From DUVY01 sp036562755 (GTDB lineage: Bacteria; Bacillota; Clostridia; Christensenellales; DUVY01): a stretch of 55,451 nt of DNA. The DNA is taken from assembly GCA_036562755.1 (NCBI GenBank), contig DATCJN010000006.1:1-55451 (forward strand), read 5' to 3'. Below the pieces are notes generated by a model. It ran no database searches. It was not told the DNA's origin and worked only from the letters and a program-made list of their open reading frames with translations. Below, piece by piece: positions 16,785 to 25,410 of this stretch (positions are counted from its first letter, which is position 1; each line of letters begins with the position of its first letter). The position numbers were made by a program, and so were the translations under genes.

Positions 16785-19745
16785 ATGATTAAGAAACTGA
16801 GCGTATTATTACTAGGCGTTATTATAGCATTTGCTTCATTTTTAGGCAATCTAAATTTTGTTAAGGCTGCTAACGCAAATGACGATTATGAGCCGCCGAT
16901 TATTCAGATGGGGAATTTAATAGATGAGAGCTTTTGGTTGACTAGCGAATCTTATCCCGCTTCTCCTAATACTTGGACTGGCGGCTTAATGGATTCCAAT
17001 CTTTCGTCTAATGTTGCGGCAGGAGTGATTAGTTTAAACATATCTTCCCTTTTGCCTAAATTAAACGATCAAAACAATCCTTATAAGCTGCCCGCAAGCT
17101 TTAAGGAAATGACTATTAATGAAAATATTATCAGCCCTCCTGATAAGAATTCTGACAAGCAAAATGTTTTAATGATAAGCACTCCTAATACTACCGCATA
17201 TGCTTATAAATCTAATTCGTATGATATAAGACCTAATTCTTACTATAAATTAAGCGTTTATGTATATACCCCCGATTATTCCACAATAGGTCTAGATGAT
17301 AACTACGGCGCGTTTATCGCGATAACAGGCGATATTACCGCAATCAGCGATCCTATAAATACATATAATACCTGGAAAGAATATTCCATCTTCTTCTCGG
17401 GATATAGCTACAAAACCGCTTCAATCAAAGTATCTTTACAGCTTGGCGATGTCAGCGAGGATGAAGAAGGCAATAAAATAATGAGACCCGCTTCGGGCTA
17501 TGTATTCTTTGATAAGATACTCTTGCAACCTATTTCTTACGAAACTTATCAAATCTACAAGAACAATAAAGGCCCTTACGACTACTTCGCAAAAGAATTC
17601 AGCAACAATATATTGCCCGAAGATTTCCAAGGAGATTTTGAAACAGGTTTTTCTAATTGGGATCTCATTGCAGGAACAGCTCCCGCTTATCTTGAAAGCA
17701 ACATTCACATGCCTTTTGGTGACCAAGCTTTAAAATTCCAAGCCAGCACATCCGGTTATGTTGGCTATCGTTCTAAACCTATAAAAATAGAAAGACATAA
17801 ATTTTATCATCTTGGAATATGGCAAAATAGATCCAAATTAATTAACGGAGATGCTTTCGCTGTCATTGTAACATACGAAAACGGCGAATATAATACCAAA
17901 GGCACCCTTAATTCTTTTACTACTAATTTGGGCGAAAATTCTTGGTTAGGCAGATGGTCTCAAGGCAGCTTCTTTATCAAAGGCTCTAGCTTAATGGATA
18001 AAGAAATTTATTTAGAGCTATGGTTTGGCAATAGCTCATCCCCTGCCTCGGGCACTGTTTATTATGATAATATAACCTTGGAAGAAATTTTACCCGAAGA
18101 TTATACAAACAATAATTCTAACGGAACAGTGGTTACTTTTAACGACAGCCAAGGCAGCCCTTCCGTTACCAATGGTAACTTTGAAGTTATCGGCAACTAT
18201 ACCGAATTTAAATATCCTATGCCCGTTGATTCCTGGAAGACATTAACTGAAGACGATAGAAACACAATTACGGGCATTGTTAGAGGCGATAAAGAACATT
18301 TTGAGGCTAATAGTCAGCTTTACGGCGCTCCTTCTTATCCTTACACCGCAGACCATCCTAACACCAATCTATTAATGATAGCCAATACCAAGCCTGCGGT
18401 TTACGGATATTCTATCAATATTTCGTTAGGCGCTCAAACCTACAAAAAGATTTCTGTCGATTTACAGACTCAAATACGTTCGGGTTATGGCGCTGAGTTA
18501 GTGTTAAGGAAAGATGATATAGTAATAGCCAGACATTCTAAAATAGATACCCAAAATCAATTTAGAACATATAACTTCTACGTATATAGCGGTAACATTG
18601 CTCAAGACTTGACTTTAGAAATATGGTTGGGCAAAGAAGGCGGATTCAATAACGAATACTACACAAGCGGTCATTTGTTTGTGGATTTTGTTGACGCTGT
18701 CGATGTAGATGAGGCTGCATATGATAACGCCACGGGCGTTTTGGATAAGAGATACAGCTTCCTGGATGAGAGGTTTGAAACCTTTGAACAAACATACGGC
18801 GCATTAAAGACGCCTTTAAACTGGACTTCTATTGTTCCTTATATCAACATTAATACTGTTACTGCGGGAATAATTAACCTAAATGAATATGTTTCAAACG
18901 TATTAGGCGTTGAAAAGACTAAGATTGGCAAGGATAATCTCTCCCCTTATGCCCTAGTTATCTACAGCCCCGAACCCACCGCTTACGGAATGAGACAATC
19001 GGTCGGTATTTCTTACGAAACAGATTCATATTATCAAATAACCGTAAGAATAAAGACCGTAGATATACCTAAAGGCAAGGGCGCAAGAATTATTTTAGAC
19101 GCAGGCCAATACTTTGAGAATATAAACACTCAATACCGCGAATTTAACTATAACAACGACTTTGTAGATTATAAGTTCTTTGTAAATGTCGGTTCTTCCG
19201 TACAAACTCATAATATTGAGATTTGGTTGGGCGACAATACTAAACCTGACGCGTTGGCTTCCGGCTTGGTTGTTGTTGACCAAATAATCATCGAAAAGAT
19301 TGACGAAACCGCATATAACGAAGGCATAGCTGATCTGTCTTTGGAGGATAAAGACGCTAGACCTGACAACGTTAAAAAAGTCGTTTTGGGAGAAACCGCT
19401 CAACCCGAAACTCCTGACGAAGACGAAGATAAAAAACCTTTTGAGTGGTGGTTATTGCCTTCGATATTCTTCTCGATATTGCTGATATTCTGCATTATTA
19501 TGATAGTTGTTTCGGATATCGCGCCTAGAATTAAGTTCACAAGGAAAAAAGGCACGGTTTCTTACGACCGCCGCGCGACAATTAATACGGCTATCAACAA
19601 GCAAAAGACCGAACAACCTAAAGAAACGCCTAAGGAAGAAATCGTTGAAGAAAAACCTGAGGTAATAATAACAGAATCCGGCAAGCGCTTGGTAAGAAGA
19701 AAGAAATACGTTCCTAAAGTATATAAAGACGAATTCGATGATTAA
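16785..19745 (+). CDS. Large membrane-anchored surface protein with four tandem beta domains
   Basis: 986 residues. Residues 1-28 form a signal peptide ending VKAANA. Four extracellular beta-sandwich-like domains follow, at roughly 40-255, 275-435, 455-645 and 665-860. Each closes with a similar segment (for example SGYVFFDKILLQ, SGTVYYDNITLE, SGLVVVDQIIIE) followed by a Tyr-containing helix. This pattern resembles carbohydrate-binding modules of the CBM4/9-like jelly-roll type, but no catalytic domain is seen. A membrane helix at about 885-910 follows, then a 76-residue basic cytoplasmic tail. A role in binding wall or external polysaccharide is an inference. It has its own promoter and terminator. 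Confidence 0.8.
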   Translation: MIKKLSVLLLGVIIAFASFLGNLNFVKAANANDDYEPPIIQMGNLIDESFWLTSESYPASPNTWTGGLMDSNLSSNVAAGVISLNISSLLPKLNDQNNPYKLPASFKEMTINENIISPPDKNSDKQNVLMISTPNTTAYAYKSNSYDIRPNSYYKLSVYVYTPDYSTIGLDDNYGAFIAITGDITAISDPINTYNTWKEYSIFFSGYSYKTASIKVSLQLGDVSEDEEGNKIMRPASGYVFFDKILLQPISYETYQIYKNNKGPYDYFAKEFSNNILPEDFQGDFETGFSNWDLIAGTAPAYLESNIHMPFGDQALKFQASTSGYVGYRSKPIKIERHKFYHLGIWQNRSKLINGDAFAVIVTYENGEYNTKGTLNSFTTNLGENSWLGRWSQGSFFIKGSSLMDKEIYLELWFGNSSSPASGTVYYDNITLEEILPEDYTNNNSNGTVVTFNDSQGSPSVTNGNFEVIGNYTEFKYPMPVDSWKTLTEDDRNTITGIVRGDKEHFEANSQLYGAPSYPYTADHPNTNLLMIANTKPAVYGYSINISLGAQTYKKISVDLQTQIRSGYGAELVLRKDDIVIARHSKIDTQNQFRTYNFYVYSGNIAQDLTLEIWLGKEGGFNNEYYTSGHLFVDFVDAVDVDEAAYDNATGVLDKRYSFLDERFETFEQTYGALKTPLNWTSIVPYININTVTAGIINLNEYVSNVLGVEKTKIGKDNLSPYALVIYSPEPTAYGMRQSVGISYETDSYYQITVRIKTVDIPKGKGARIILDAGQYFENINTQYREFNYNNDFVDYKFFVNVGSSVQTHNIEIWLGDNTKPDALASGLVVVDQIIIEKIDETAYNEGIADLSLEDKDARPDNVKKVVLGETAQPETPDEDEDKKPFEWWLLPSIFFSILLIFCIIMIVVSDIAPRIKFTRKKGTVSYDRRATINTAINKQKTEQPKETPKEEIVEEKPEVIITESGKRLVRRKKYVPKVYKDEFDD

Positions 19746-19752
19746 TAAATAA

Positions 19753-19780
19753 GGGCTGTAAAAATTACAGCCCTTTTTAT
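19753..19780 (+). terminator. Terminator of the surface-protein gene
   Basis: GGGCTGTAA / TTACAGCCC stem with a three-base loop, followed by TTTTTATTAT, five bases after the stop region. Confidence 0.85.
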
Positions 19781-19812
19781 TATCTCTTTATCGTCTTGAT
19801 TTTTTTATCCAA

Positions 19813-20535
19813 TTATTTTATCAATTTATATCCATTGGGTATTATTTCATATATATCGCCTTGGTATACCCTATTCAGCCCGAGTTCTTTAAGCTCGCTA
19901 GCTATATCGGTCTTAGGAACTATGTGGGTTACAAGCAGTCTAAAAGGCTTGTTTTGGGCGTATTTATAGCCCTGATATAATGACATATGCGGAGTTTCGG
20001 GCATGTGAAATTCTGTAGGATACGCGCAATCTATCAATGCCGTATCCGCGCCGTCGGTTAATATGTCAAGATTAGGATTTAAAACGGTGTCGCCGGAGTA
20101 AGCCAAAGTTACCGCTCCGTTAGAAAGCTTGACTCCAAAACATTTTTTTGGATGAACCATTTCCACGAAGCTAAAATCCAAATCTTTAATCTTATAATTA
20201 TTCTCGGCTCGGATGTCAATGATATTGAAGTTGTCGCAAGAGGAAATAAGTTTATATTCGTGGCTGTCTTCGCGCGGCAAGTATACGTCTAATTTTAGGT
20301 TATTAATAGCGCAATAATATCTTAAGACCAATATATCGGACATATGGTCGGCATGCAAATGCGTCAGGATTACCGCGTCAAGTTTATCAAGTTCGGTATA
20401 TTTTTGAAGTTGCGCTAATACGCCGTTGCCGCAGTCTATCAAAACCTTAGCGTTTTGTGTTTCTACCAAATATCCGCTTAAAGCGGCGTCTTTTTCGGGA
20501 TAAGGTCCCATGCAGCCTAAAACATACAGCTTCAT
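19813..20535 (-). CDS. Metallo-beta-lactamase-fold hydrolase (YhfI/RNase Z-like)
   Basis: 240-residue metal-dependent hydrolase. The zinc motif THLHADH has His59, His61, Asp63 and His64, with later metal-binding HPKK, YSGDT and VTHIVP segments. Its length and MKLYVLGCMG start resemble B. subtilis YhfI, of unknown substrate; it is too short and lacks the arm expected of a true RNase Z. The ATG overlaps the stop of the upstream ECF gene (ATGA), so the two are co-translated. Confidence 0.8.
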   Translation of the reverse strand: MKLYVLGCMGPYPEKDAALSGYLVETQNAKVLIDCGNGVLAQLQKYTELDKLDAVILTHLHADHMSDILVLRYYCAINNLKLDVYLPREDSHEYKLISSCDNFNIIDIRAENNYKIKDLDFSFVEMVHPKKCFGVKLSNGAVTLAYSGDTVLNPNLDILTDGADTALIDCAYPTEFHMPETPHMSLYQGYKYAQNKPFRLLVTHIVPKTDIASELKELGLNRVYQGDIYEIIPNGYKLIK

Positions 20536-21113
20536 TCGTGATTTTCCTTCTCTATTGTAATTAATACCTTTATTCTATCAAATAATTTAAGTTTTTGGGA
20601 TACCTTTATCAAAATCCAACCGCCTGCCACCCCAAATAGAGTTTGAGAGAAATTAGATAAAATTAAGAGAGGGGCTAGAACGGCCGCGTATGTGCTTGCA
20701 TTAGGATTGCCAATGGCGACCAGCAACACTTCGTAAGAAGTATATCCTATTTGCATGAAAACCGAAGCTACGATCATTCCTATTAATATTCTGATATTTG
20801 AATGCTTTTTGCCTTTAATCAGCAGCATAATCACGGGCATTAACGCTTTTATAACCAAAGTGGCGGGCGCGTAATAACTGTATCCCAAGAAAATATCGGC
20901 CAAAACGCTTCCTATCGCCGACGGGATAACGGCATAATAGCTCAAAAACGCGCAGGCCAAAAATATAAATATGTCGCCCAAATGGACATAACCCATTCCC
21001 ACGGGAAAATGGACAAAAGCGGTAAACACGAAAATAAAAGCGCCAAAAACCGCAATTAAAGCTATGTTATAGACAGAACGATTCAAGTGTCTAAAATTTG
21101 CGTTATCTTGCAT
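20532..21113 (-). CDS. ECF transporter S component (vitamin/precursor uptake)
   Basis: 193-residue membrane protein with about six helices. The family mark is GYVHLGDIFIFLACAFL at about 38-54, preceded by FVHFPVGMG. S components bind a vitamin or nucleobase-like substrate and use a shared EcfAAT module, which is not in this window, so it would belong to the group II type. The substrate is not predictable by eye; no riboswitch is visible upstream. AAGGAA lies just before the ATG. Coupled to the downstream hydrolase gene by a four-base overlap. Confidence 0.82.
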   Translation of the reverse strand: MQDNANFRHLNRSVYNIALIAVFGAFIFVFTAFVHFPVGMGYVHLGDIFIFLACAFLSYYAVIPSAIGSVLADIFLGYSYYAPATLVIKALMPVIMLLIKGKKHSNIRILIGMIVASVFMQIGYTSYEVLLVAIGNPNASTYAAVLAPLLILSNFSQTLFGVAGGWILIKVSQKLKLFDRIKVLITIEKENHE

Positions 21114-21248
21114 ACCCTGTTCCTTGTATTTTTATAGTTACGATTTTATCTATATTATTTTACTATGTCAACAATTTAAATGATTTCATATTGTATTTTA
21201 ATATGATATTCGACTTCTTGTAAGATTTTGACAATTATACTTTATGTC

Positions 21249-21278
21249 TTGATTATTTAAATTGCGATGTAGTATAAT
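21249..21278 (+). promoter_or_regulatory. Promoter of the structured RNA
   Basis: TTGATT (21249-21254), 18-base spacer, perfect TATAAT (21273-21278). Transcription would begin near 21285. No coding region with a ribosome-binding site follows before the terminator at 21516-21550. Confidence 0.65.
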
Positions 21279-21284
21279 ACAGAT

Positions 21285-21550
21285 AGACAAAACATAAAAT
21301 TATATTAACTCCTGCTGTGTTTGTTATGGCGCATAATTTATGCCCACAGATAAAAAACGGGAGAATGCGTATAGCCGCTTGATGTCAGGCCTCAGTAATT
21401 TCACTGGTCTAAAAGCCAGACAGCGGAGGAAGGCAGATACGGCATCGATTCACCCCCCTGCGAGAGCGGGTATCTATAAATTAGCGTCAGACGGCATTGG
21501 CGGGATTATTATTTTACGCGGTCTTTTTTTAAGACCGCGTTATTTTTTTA
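21285..21550 (+). ncRNA. Structured non-coding RNA, family not identified
   Basis: An independent transcript of about 265 nt between a good promoter and a strong terminator. Visible helices: CTCCTG (21309-21314) with CGGGAG (21358-21363), enclosing CTGTG (21315-21319)/CACAG (21345-21349); AATGC (21364-21368) with GCATT (21494-21498), closing the core; CCGCT (21375-21379) with AGCGG (21422-21426), enclosing GTCAGGC (21384-21390)/GCCAGAC (21415-21421); and AGATAC (21435-21440) with GTATCT (21470-21475). It is not 5S, RNase P, tmRNA or SRP RNA. Candidates to test are the raiA-motif (ARRPOF) RNA and other Clostridia-specific RNAs; I cannot decide. A 77-codon frame across it has no ribosome-binding site and runs through the terminator. 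Confidence 0.75.
21516..21550 (+). terminator. Terminator of the structured RNA
   Basis: Ten-base stem ACGCGGTCTT / AAGACCGCGT followed by TATTTTTTTATTTT. Confidence 0.9.
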
Positions 21551-21612
21551 TTTTAGAGAATTTATATTTTTGAACTAAATAATGCTTTAGCTAAAAAAAT
21601 TTGCCTTTTATA

Positions 21613-21648
21613 AAAAAATCCTTTCTAAAAAAGAAAGGATTTTATATT
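21613..21648. terminator. Terminator of the MFS symporter gene
   Basis: AAAATCCTTTCT / AGAAAGGATTTT stem with T-rich flanks on both strands. On minus it follows the symporter stop, and on plus it could back up the RNA terminator. Confidence 0.8.
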
Positions 21649-21668
21649 TTTTTTATAAATCTGTTTTA

Positions 21669-23093
21669 TTACGTAATATTATTGGAGGCGCGGGTTATCG
21701 CTTCGACATCCTTTTTGCTTATACCGTATTGAACAAAGAATATTATGCTTACCGATAGCACAATGAAGATACAGCTTAATACCGCCCAGCCTAAAGAAGC
21801 AAAAACCGTTTTGCTCATCTCTTTGCTGGCGTCGAAGCCTATAATATCCAAAATTATGCCTGCCGTAAAAGAAGATAAACTCTGAGAAAGTTTATAGGCA
21901 AACGTCATAAAGGAATTGTATGTTCCCGTTTTATTTATGCCCGTGCGATGCTGTTCTACGGCTATTAAATCGCCCATCATGGAGCTGGGCATAGAGAAAA
22001 CGGAACCCACGCCTAAACCTATAAGCAGCATTCCGCCAACCAGGTAAATAAATAGGCTGTTATCTCCTATGGTGTTGAGATAGTAATATGAAACGAAAAT
22101 AAAGCCCTCATACAAAATACCCACAAGTCCGATTGACACGCCCATAATAAGCGCGCCCTTTTTATCCAACTTCCGTGAAACCAACATCCATATAGGCTGA
22201 GACAATATCGTCATTATAAACAAGCCGCCGAGCGCGACAGCTGTTTGGAAAAAGTCTAATCCAAAGGTGTATTGAAAGAAGTGTAATCCTATTGATGTTA
22301 AAAAAGCGGCGCTCATCAAAGATACGGCGTAACCGACTACTAAGGCTCTAAAGTTCTTTAACTTAAAGGACTTGAAAAAGTCTAAAAAGACATTTAATAA
22401 TGATTTTTTTTCTATCGTGCCCTCGCGCGCCTTAATATTAAGCCTAGGCAATTGACTGTATGTTCCCATAAAAGCCAGAGCGCTTGAGATTAGCATAACG
22501 CACGAGCCTATATAGGCCATTGTTTGATATTGCTCAATATTTCTTTCGTCCGTAAAGATTACCGCCAATAATACTATAGGGATAATCATTCCTATCAAAA
22601 AGAAAATGGTCTTAAATACTTCTATGGAAGAACGGTCGTCATAACTGCTGGCTAGTTCCACGCCAAGCGCTTGATAAGGCGTTTGAAAAATCGTGTTGAA
22701 AGTCTGGAAGAGTAAAATAAATACTACAAACCAAATAAACTTCAGCCAAACGGGAAATGTCTTGGGCAGCCACCAAAGCAATATGTTTACTAACGCTACG
22801 CCGAACATTCCAAAGAACATAAAACCGTGCCTTCGTCCGAATATCTTGCTCTTGGTTCTGTCCGAGAGCGAGCCGAAAATGGGATCGCTGGCGCCGTCCC
22901 AAATAGTTCCTATAAAAACGGCTATGCCCATTAATGTGCCCGGCATTAGATGAGCGACAGTGCCAAAATACATCAAAAGCGATGTAGCCGTTTGAGATAC
23001 CATACAAAAGCCCAAACTTCCAAAGCCGTACATAATCTTGGCAGGCGTGGACATTATAGGCTTTTGAGCGATTTTGTTCTTAAGAAAAATCAT
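21669..23093 (-). CDS. MFS/GPH-family sugar:cation symporter
   Basis: 474-residue transporter with twelve predicted membrane helices. The motif WDGASDPIFGSLSDRTKSKIFGRR, between helices 2 and 3, is characteristic of the glycoside-pentoside-hexuronide:cation symporter family (MelB, XynP, YihO types). Substrate is unknown, as no sugar hydrolase or regulator is adjacent. It is a single gene ended by the hairpin at 21613-21648. The start at 23093 has no clear ribosome-binding site; a second ATG 13 codons later (MSTPAKIMYG) is a possible alternative. Confidence 0.85.
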   Translation of the reverse strand: MIFLKNKIAQKPIMSTPAKIMYGFGSLGFCMVSQTATSLLMYFGTVAHLMPGTLMGIAVFIGTIWDGASDPIFGSLSDRTKSKIFGRRHGFMFFGMFGVALVNILLWWLPKTFPVWLKFIWFVVFILLFQTFNTIFQTPYQALGVELASSYDDRSSIEVFKTIFFLIGMIIPIVLLAVIFTDERNIEQYQTMAYIGSCVMLISSALAFMGTYSQLPRLNIKAREGTIEKKSLLNVFLDFFKSFKLKNFRALVVGYAVSLMSAAFLTSIGLHFFQYTFGLDFFQTAVALGGLFIMTILSQPIWMLVSRKLDKKGALIMGVSIGLVGILYEGFIFVSYYYLNTIGDNSLFIYLVGGMLLIGLGVGSVFSMPSSMMGDLIAVEQHRTGINKTGTYNSFMTFAYKLSQSLSSFTAGIILDIIGFDASKEMSKTVFASLGWAVLSCIFIVLSVSIIFFVQYGISKKDVEAITRASNNIT

Positions 23094-23233
23094 AATTAAT
23101 GCAATTATATATTAATATTTAAAAGTTATCAAGTTGTGAATTAAATCAAACAAAAAAACAACCGATAAAGCGCCAAATAAAAATTTTCTCTGAAATTTCG
23201 GGTTAACAAAAAAAAGAGCTAATAAATAATTAT

Positions 23234-23273
23234 TTAAAAAAATAAAGGCGGTTAATTATAACCGTCTTTATTA
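23234..23273 (-). terminator. Terminator of the tRNA pair
   Basis: Reading leftward, AATAAAGACGGTT pairs with AACCGCCTTTATT (one mismatch), followed by TTTTTTAAAT. It lies 22 bases after tRNA-Glu. Confidence 0.75.
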
Positions 23274-23294
23274 AAAGTGTTCATCTATTTAATT

Positions 23295-23369
23295 TGGCAC
23301 CACCATGGAGAATCGAACTCCAGTCTCCGGCGTGAGAGGCCAGCGTCCTAACCTCTAGACTATGGTGGC
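23295..23369 (-). tRNA. tRNA-Glu (anticodon CTC)
   Basis: 75 nt including an encoded CCA. Acceptor stem GCCACCA pairs with TGGTGGT (one G-U). The anticodon arm CTGGC-CTCTCAC-GCCGG gives anticodon CTC, reading GAG. The T arm contains GTTCGATTC. It follows tRNA-Gln by eight bases in the same transcript. Confidence 0.95.
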
Positions 23370-23377
23370 ATATATGG

Positions 23378-23451
23378 TGGCTGCGGGACTAGGGTTCGAA
23401 CCTAGACTGTGCGGGTCAGAGCCGCATGTGCTACCGTTACACAATCCCGCA
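23378..23451 (-). tRNA. tRNA-Gln (anticodon CTG)
   Basis: 74 nt including an encoded CCA. Acceptor stem TGCGGGA pairs with TCCCGCA; the U1-A72 pair is typical of tRNA-Gln. The anticodon arm TGCGG-CTCTGAC-CCGCA gives anticodon CTG, reading CAG. The T arm contains GTTCGAACC. Both tRNAs here decode G-ending codons, so the TTG and TTC versions must be elsewhere. Confidence 0.95.
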
Positions 23452-23565
23452 AAAGTAATTTTAATTCTAATTAAATTATATAATATTGTCAAGCATTTGG
23501 ATATTTTAATATTTGCCAATTTATTAATTTAAGATTAATTAATTTTATATATAATGTCTTATCAT

Positions 23566-23595
23566 AAAAAAATAAAAAGGGCTGTTTTTAGCCCT
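23566..23595 (-). terminator. Terminator of the 23664-25291 operon
   Basis: Reading leftward, GGGCT-AAAAAC-AGCCC followed by TTTTTATTTTTTT, about 70 bases after the stop. Confidence 0.75.
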
Positions 23596-23663
23596 AATAA
23601 CCTAGAAAAACACAAAAAATTTCGCCGCCAAAATTTTTTGCTTATTTATATAAAATTTTTTCA

Positions 23664-24551
23664 TCATGTCGCGGCTTCGCAGAGGCCTTGGATTTCTTCG
23701 GCTTTTTTGCCTATTTTGATTTTTCCACGAATTAATAAACTTGCCGCCGCCTTTTCTTTAAAAATAATTTTGCCGTCAAAACGCAGGACTATATCGGCTG
23801 TCGTATAATTATTGGCGCGCAAAGCCAAGTTATATTTGTTTATTAATTTTTCCGTTCCGCATTCGGCGCAAATGTTAAGCTCGTATCTGCCTTTATTTAG
23901 CTTAATAATCAAATTATTTCCCGTATCAATAATTGAGGGCGTAGTAAAATTATAATCCGCAAATTTATACTGCCTTCCCTTTATTATCCCTTCTGTAATA
24001 AAGGAATTAAAGTTATAAATATAAATCCAATTATCGCTCATATAGGAAGCCAGGCATACATTGTCGCCCAACAGATTAAGCGCGTAAAAATTTTGAGGAA
24101 TCTTTTTGGCGTTGAGTTTGTGGATATAGCCTACGCTCTTAACATTGATTGATTTGCCGTTTATGCTGACTTTGCCTTCGTATTTGCAAAGTTGCGCTAT
24201 TATTTCGGCGCGCGAGTTTCTGGGCAGTATGTTAAATAATCCTATATGTCCTCTGCCCCAAATTAAAGGAGTTATTTTTAAGTCGCACTCTATTTCGATG
24301 TCGCCTAATAGAAAAAACTTAAGCCGCTCGGGCGTAAATACGTTATCTAAAGCGTAAAATTCTTCTTTATAGATTCTGCATTGCTTTCTCTCAAACGTCC
24401 TAAAAGCCGATTTGCCGTCAAAAAAAGCCCAAGCGAAATATTCTTTTTGAAGCATACCGCAATATACGCTCAAAAATTTGCCTTCTAAGCTAAATTCAAA
24501 TAATAAAATGTTGGACATAGAATTTACCTTAGTTTGTGTTATAATGGGCAT
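23664..24551 (-). CDS. Tocopherol-cyclase-like beta-barrel protein, function unknown
   Basis: 295-residue protein with no signal peptide. Residues about 95-180 carry a pattern I associate with the tocopherol cyclase-like/AttH lipocalin group: PLIWGRGHIGLFNILPR, then a SINGKSINVKSVGYIHKLNAKKIP segment, then a predicted substrate-pocket strand. In family members the segment reads roughly GYIEKDWGxSFPxxW, so key Trp and Gly residues are lost here and the activity may differ. AAGGA precedes the ATG. It follows the 24554-25291 gene by two bases, so both probably work together. Assignment is tentative. Confidence 0.5.
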   Translation of the reverse strand: MPIITQTKVNSMSNILLFEFSLEGKFLSVYCGMLQKEYFAWAFFDGKSAFRTFERKQCRIYKEEFYALDNVFTPERLKFFLLGDIEIECDLKITPLIWGRGHIGLFNILPRNSRAEIIAQLCKYEGKVSINGKSINVKSVGYIHKLNAKKIPQNFYALNLLGDNVCLASYMSDNWIYIYNFNSFITEGIIKGRQYKFADYNFTTPSIIDTGNNLIIKLNKGRYELNICAECGTEKLINKYNLALRANNYTTADIVLRFDGKIIFKEKAAASLLIRGKIKIGKKAEEIQGLCEAAT

Positions 24552-24553
24552 TT

Positions 24554-25291
24554 TTATCCTTGATTAATAATGCCGTATGCTCTTAACAGTCTTTCTATGT
24601 TCTCCAGATAGTAATTTAAATAAGAAAAAGTCCTCGCGGTGTTTTTTAATCCTATCCAAAGCCCGTAAACGAGCTTAGGCTTGCCGTTTAGGTTGCTGTT
24701 TAGAAGTTGGGCAAGCACATAGATTTCTTCTCGAGTTTCTATGTCAATATCCGTTTCTTTGGACAAATAAATAATCATTTCTGAAACAAAAGTAGAGATT
24801 TCGGCTGCTTGTTCGCGGTTTAGCGGTCTTATATAATCGTTGTAATATAGTTTTTCATTGTTTATATTTAACATTGACAGCGCGGTGCGCTTAAATTTCT
24901 GGATAGCTTCATAACACCAGTTTTTATATGCCACATTGATATTATCGGTTTCCGACATATAAAATTCCTGCAAGAACATGGTTAAGTTCAGCCTTTTGGC
25001 GTCGATTTCCCACAACATAGAGAAAATAAAAGCCAAAAAGTCTTCTTTTTTTTCGGGGTATTTTATGACAAAAACATCGGGCGCGACGCGCACGCTGGCG
25101 CTCGCCAAAGCCGCGGGAAAATCGTAATCTTTAACACAGCAAGCCAAAATCTCGTATAATCGCGGATACGCCGCGATAGCTTTTAGGACTTGGGTTATAT
25201 ACTTATCGGACATGATAAACTTTGCGCAAGACATTTCGTCGCAAGCTTTAATAAACGCATCGGGCGAACCTGAATTCATATATACCCTCAA
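24554..25291 (-). CDS. Helical protein of unknown function
   Basis: 245 residues, mostly helical, no signal peptide or membrane segment. Notable segments are the acidic-aromatic ETDNINVAYKNWCYEAIQKF and the C-terminal TARTFSYLNYYLENIERLL. Six cysteines are scattered without a zinc pattern. GAGGG precedes the ATG at good spacing. It is the first gene of a two-gene operon with the tocopherol-cyclase-like gene. I recognise no family. Confidence 0.6.
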   Translation of the reverse strand: MRVYMNSGSPDAFIKACDEMSCAKFIMSDKYITQVLKAIAAYPRLYEILACCVKDYDFPAALASASVRVAPDVFVIKYPEKKEDFLAFIFSMLWEIDAKRLNLTMFLQEFYMSETDNINVAYKNWCYEAIQKFKRTALSMLNINNEKLYYNDYIRPLNREQAAEISTFVSEMIIYLSKETDIDIETREEIYVLAQLLNSNLNGKPKLVYGLWIGLKNTARTFSYLNYYLENIERLLRAYGIINQG

Positions 25292-25349
25292 AGCATATTT
25301 TTAAATAATTATATCATAGCAAAATCTGGTAATCAACGCTAAATATGGC

Positions 25350-25378
25350 TTGCATATACCAACATATTGATGTATAAT
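25350..25378 (+). promoter_or_regulatory. Promoter of the HPr-like gene
   Basis: TTGCAT (25350-25355), 17-base spacer, TATAAT (25373-25378). AAGGAGG and the ATG follow about 20 and 33 bases later. Confidence 0.65.
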
Positions 25379-25410
25379 GTTATTAATTAGTCGTAAGGAG
25401 GATAAGCCCA

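Noticed and set aside
21285..21515. 6S, SRP or tmRNA identity for the structured RNA
   Set aside because: It is multi-branched and not a long rod as in 6S, lacks the SRP GGAA-capped helix 8, and has no tmRNA tRNA-like ends or tag frame.
21340..21573. 77-codon open frame on plus across the structured RNA
   Set aside because: No ribosome-binding site, it runs through the terminator, and its protein looks like translated structural RNA.
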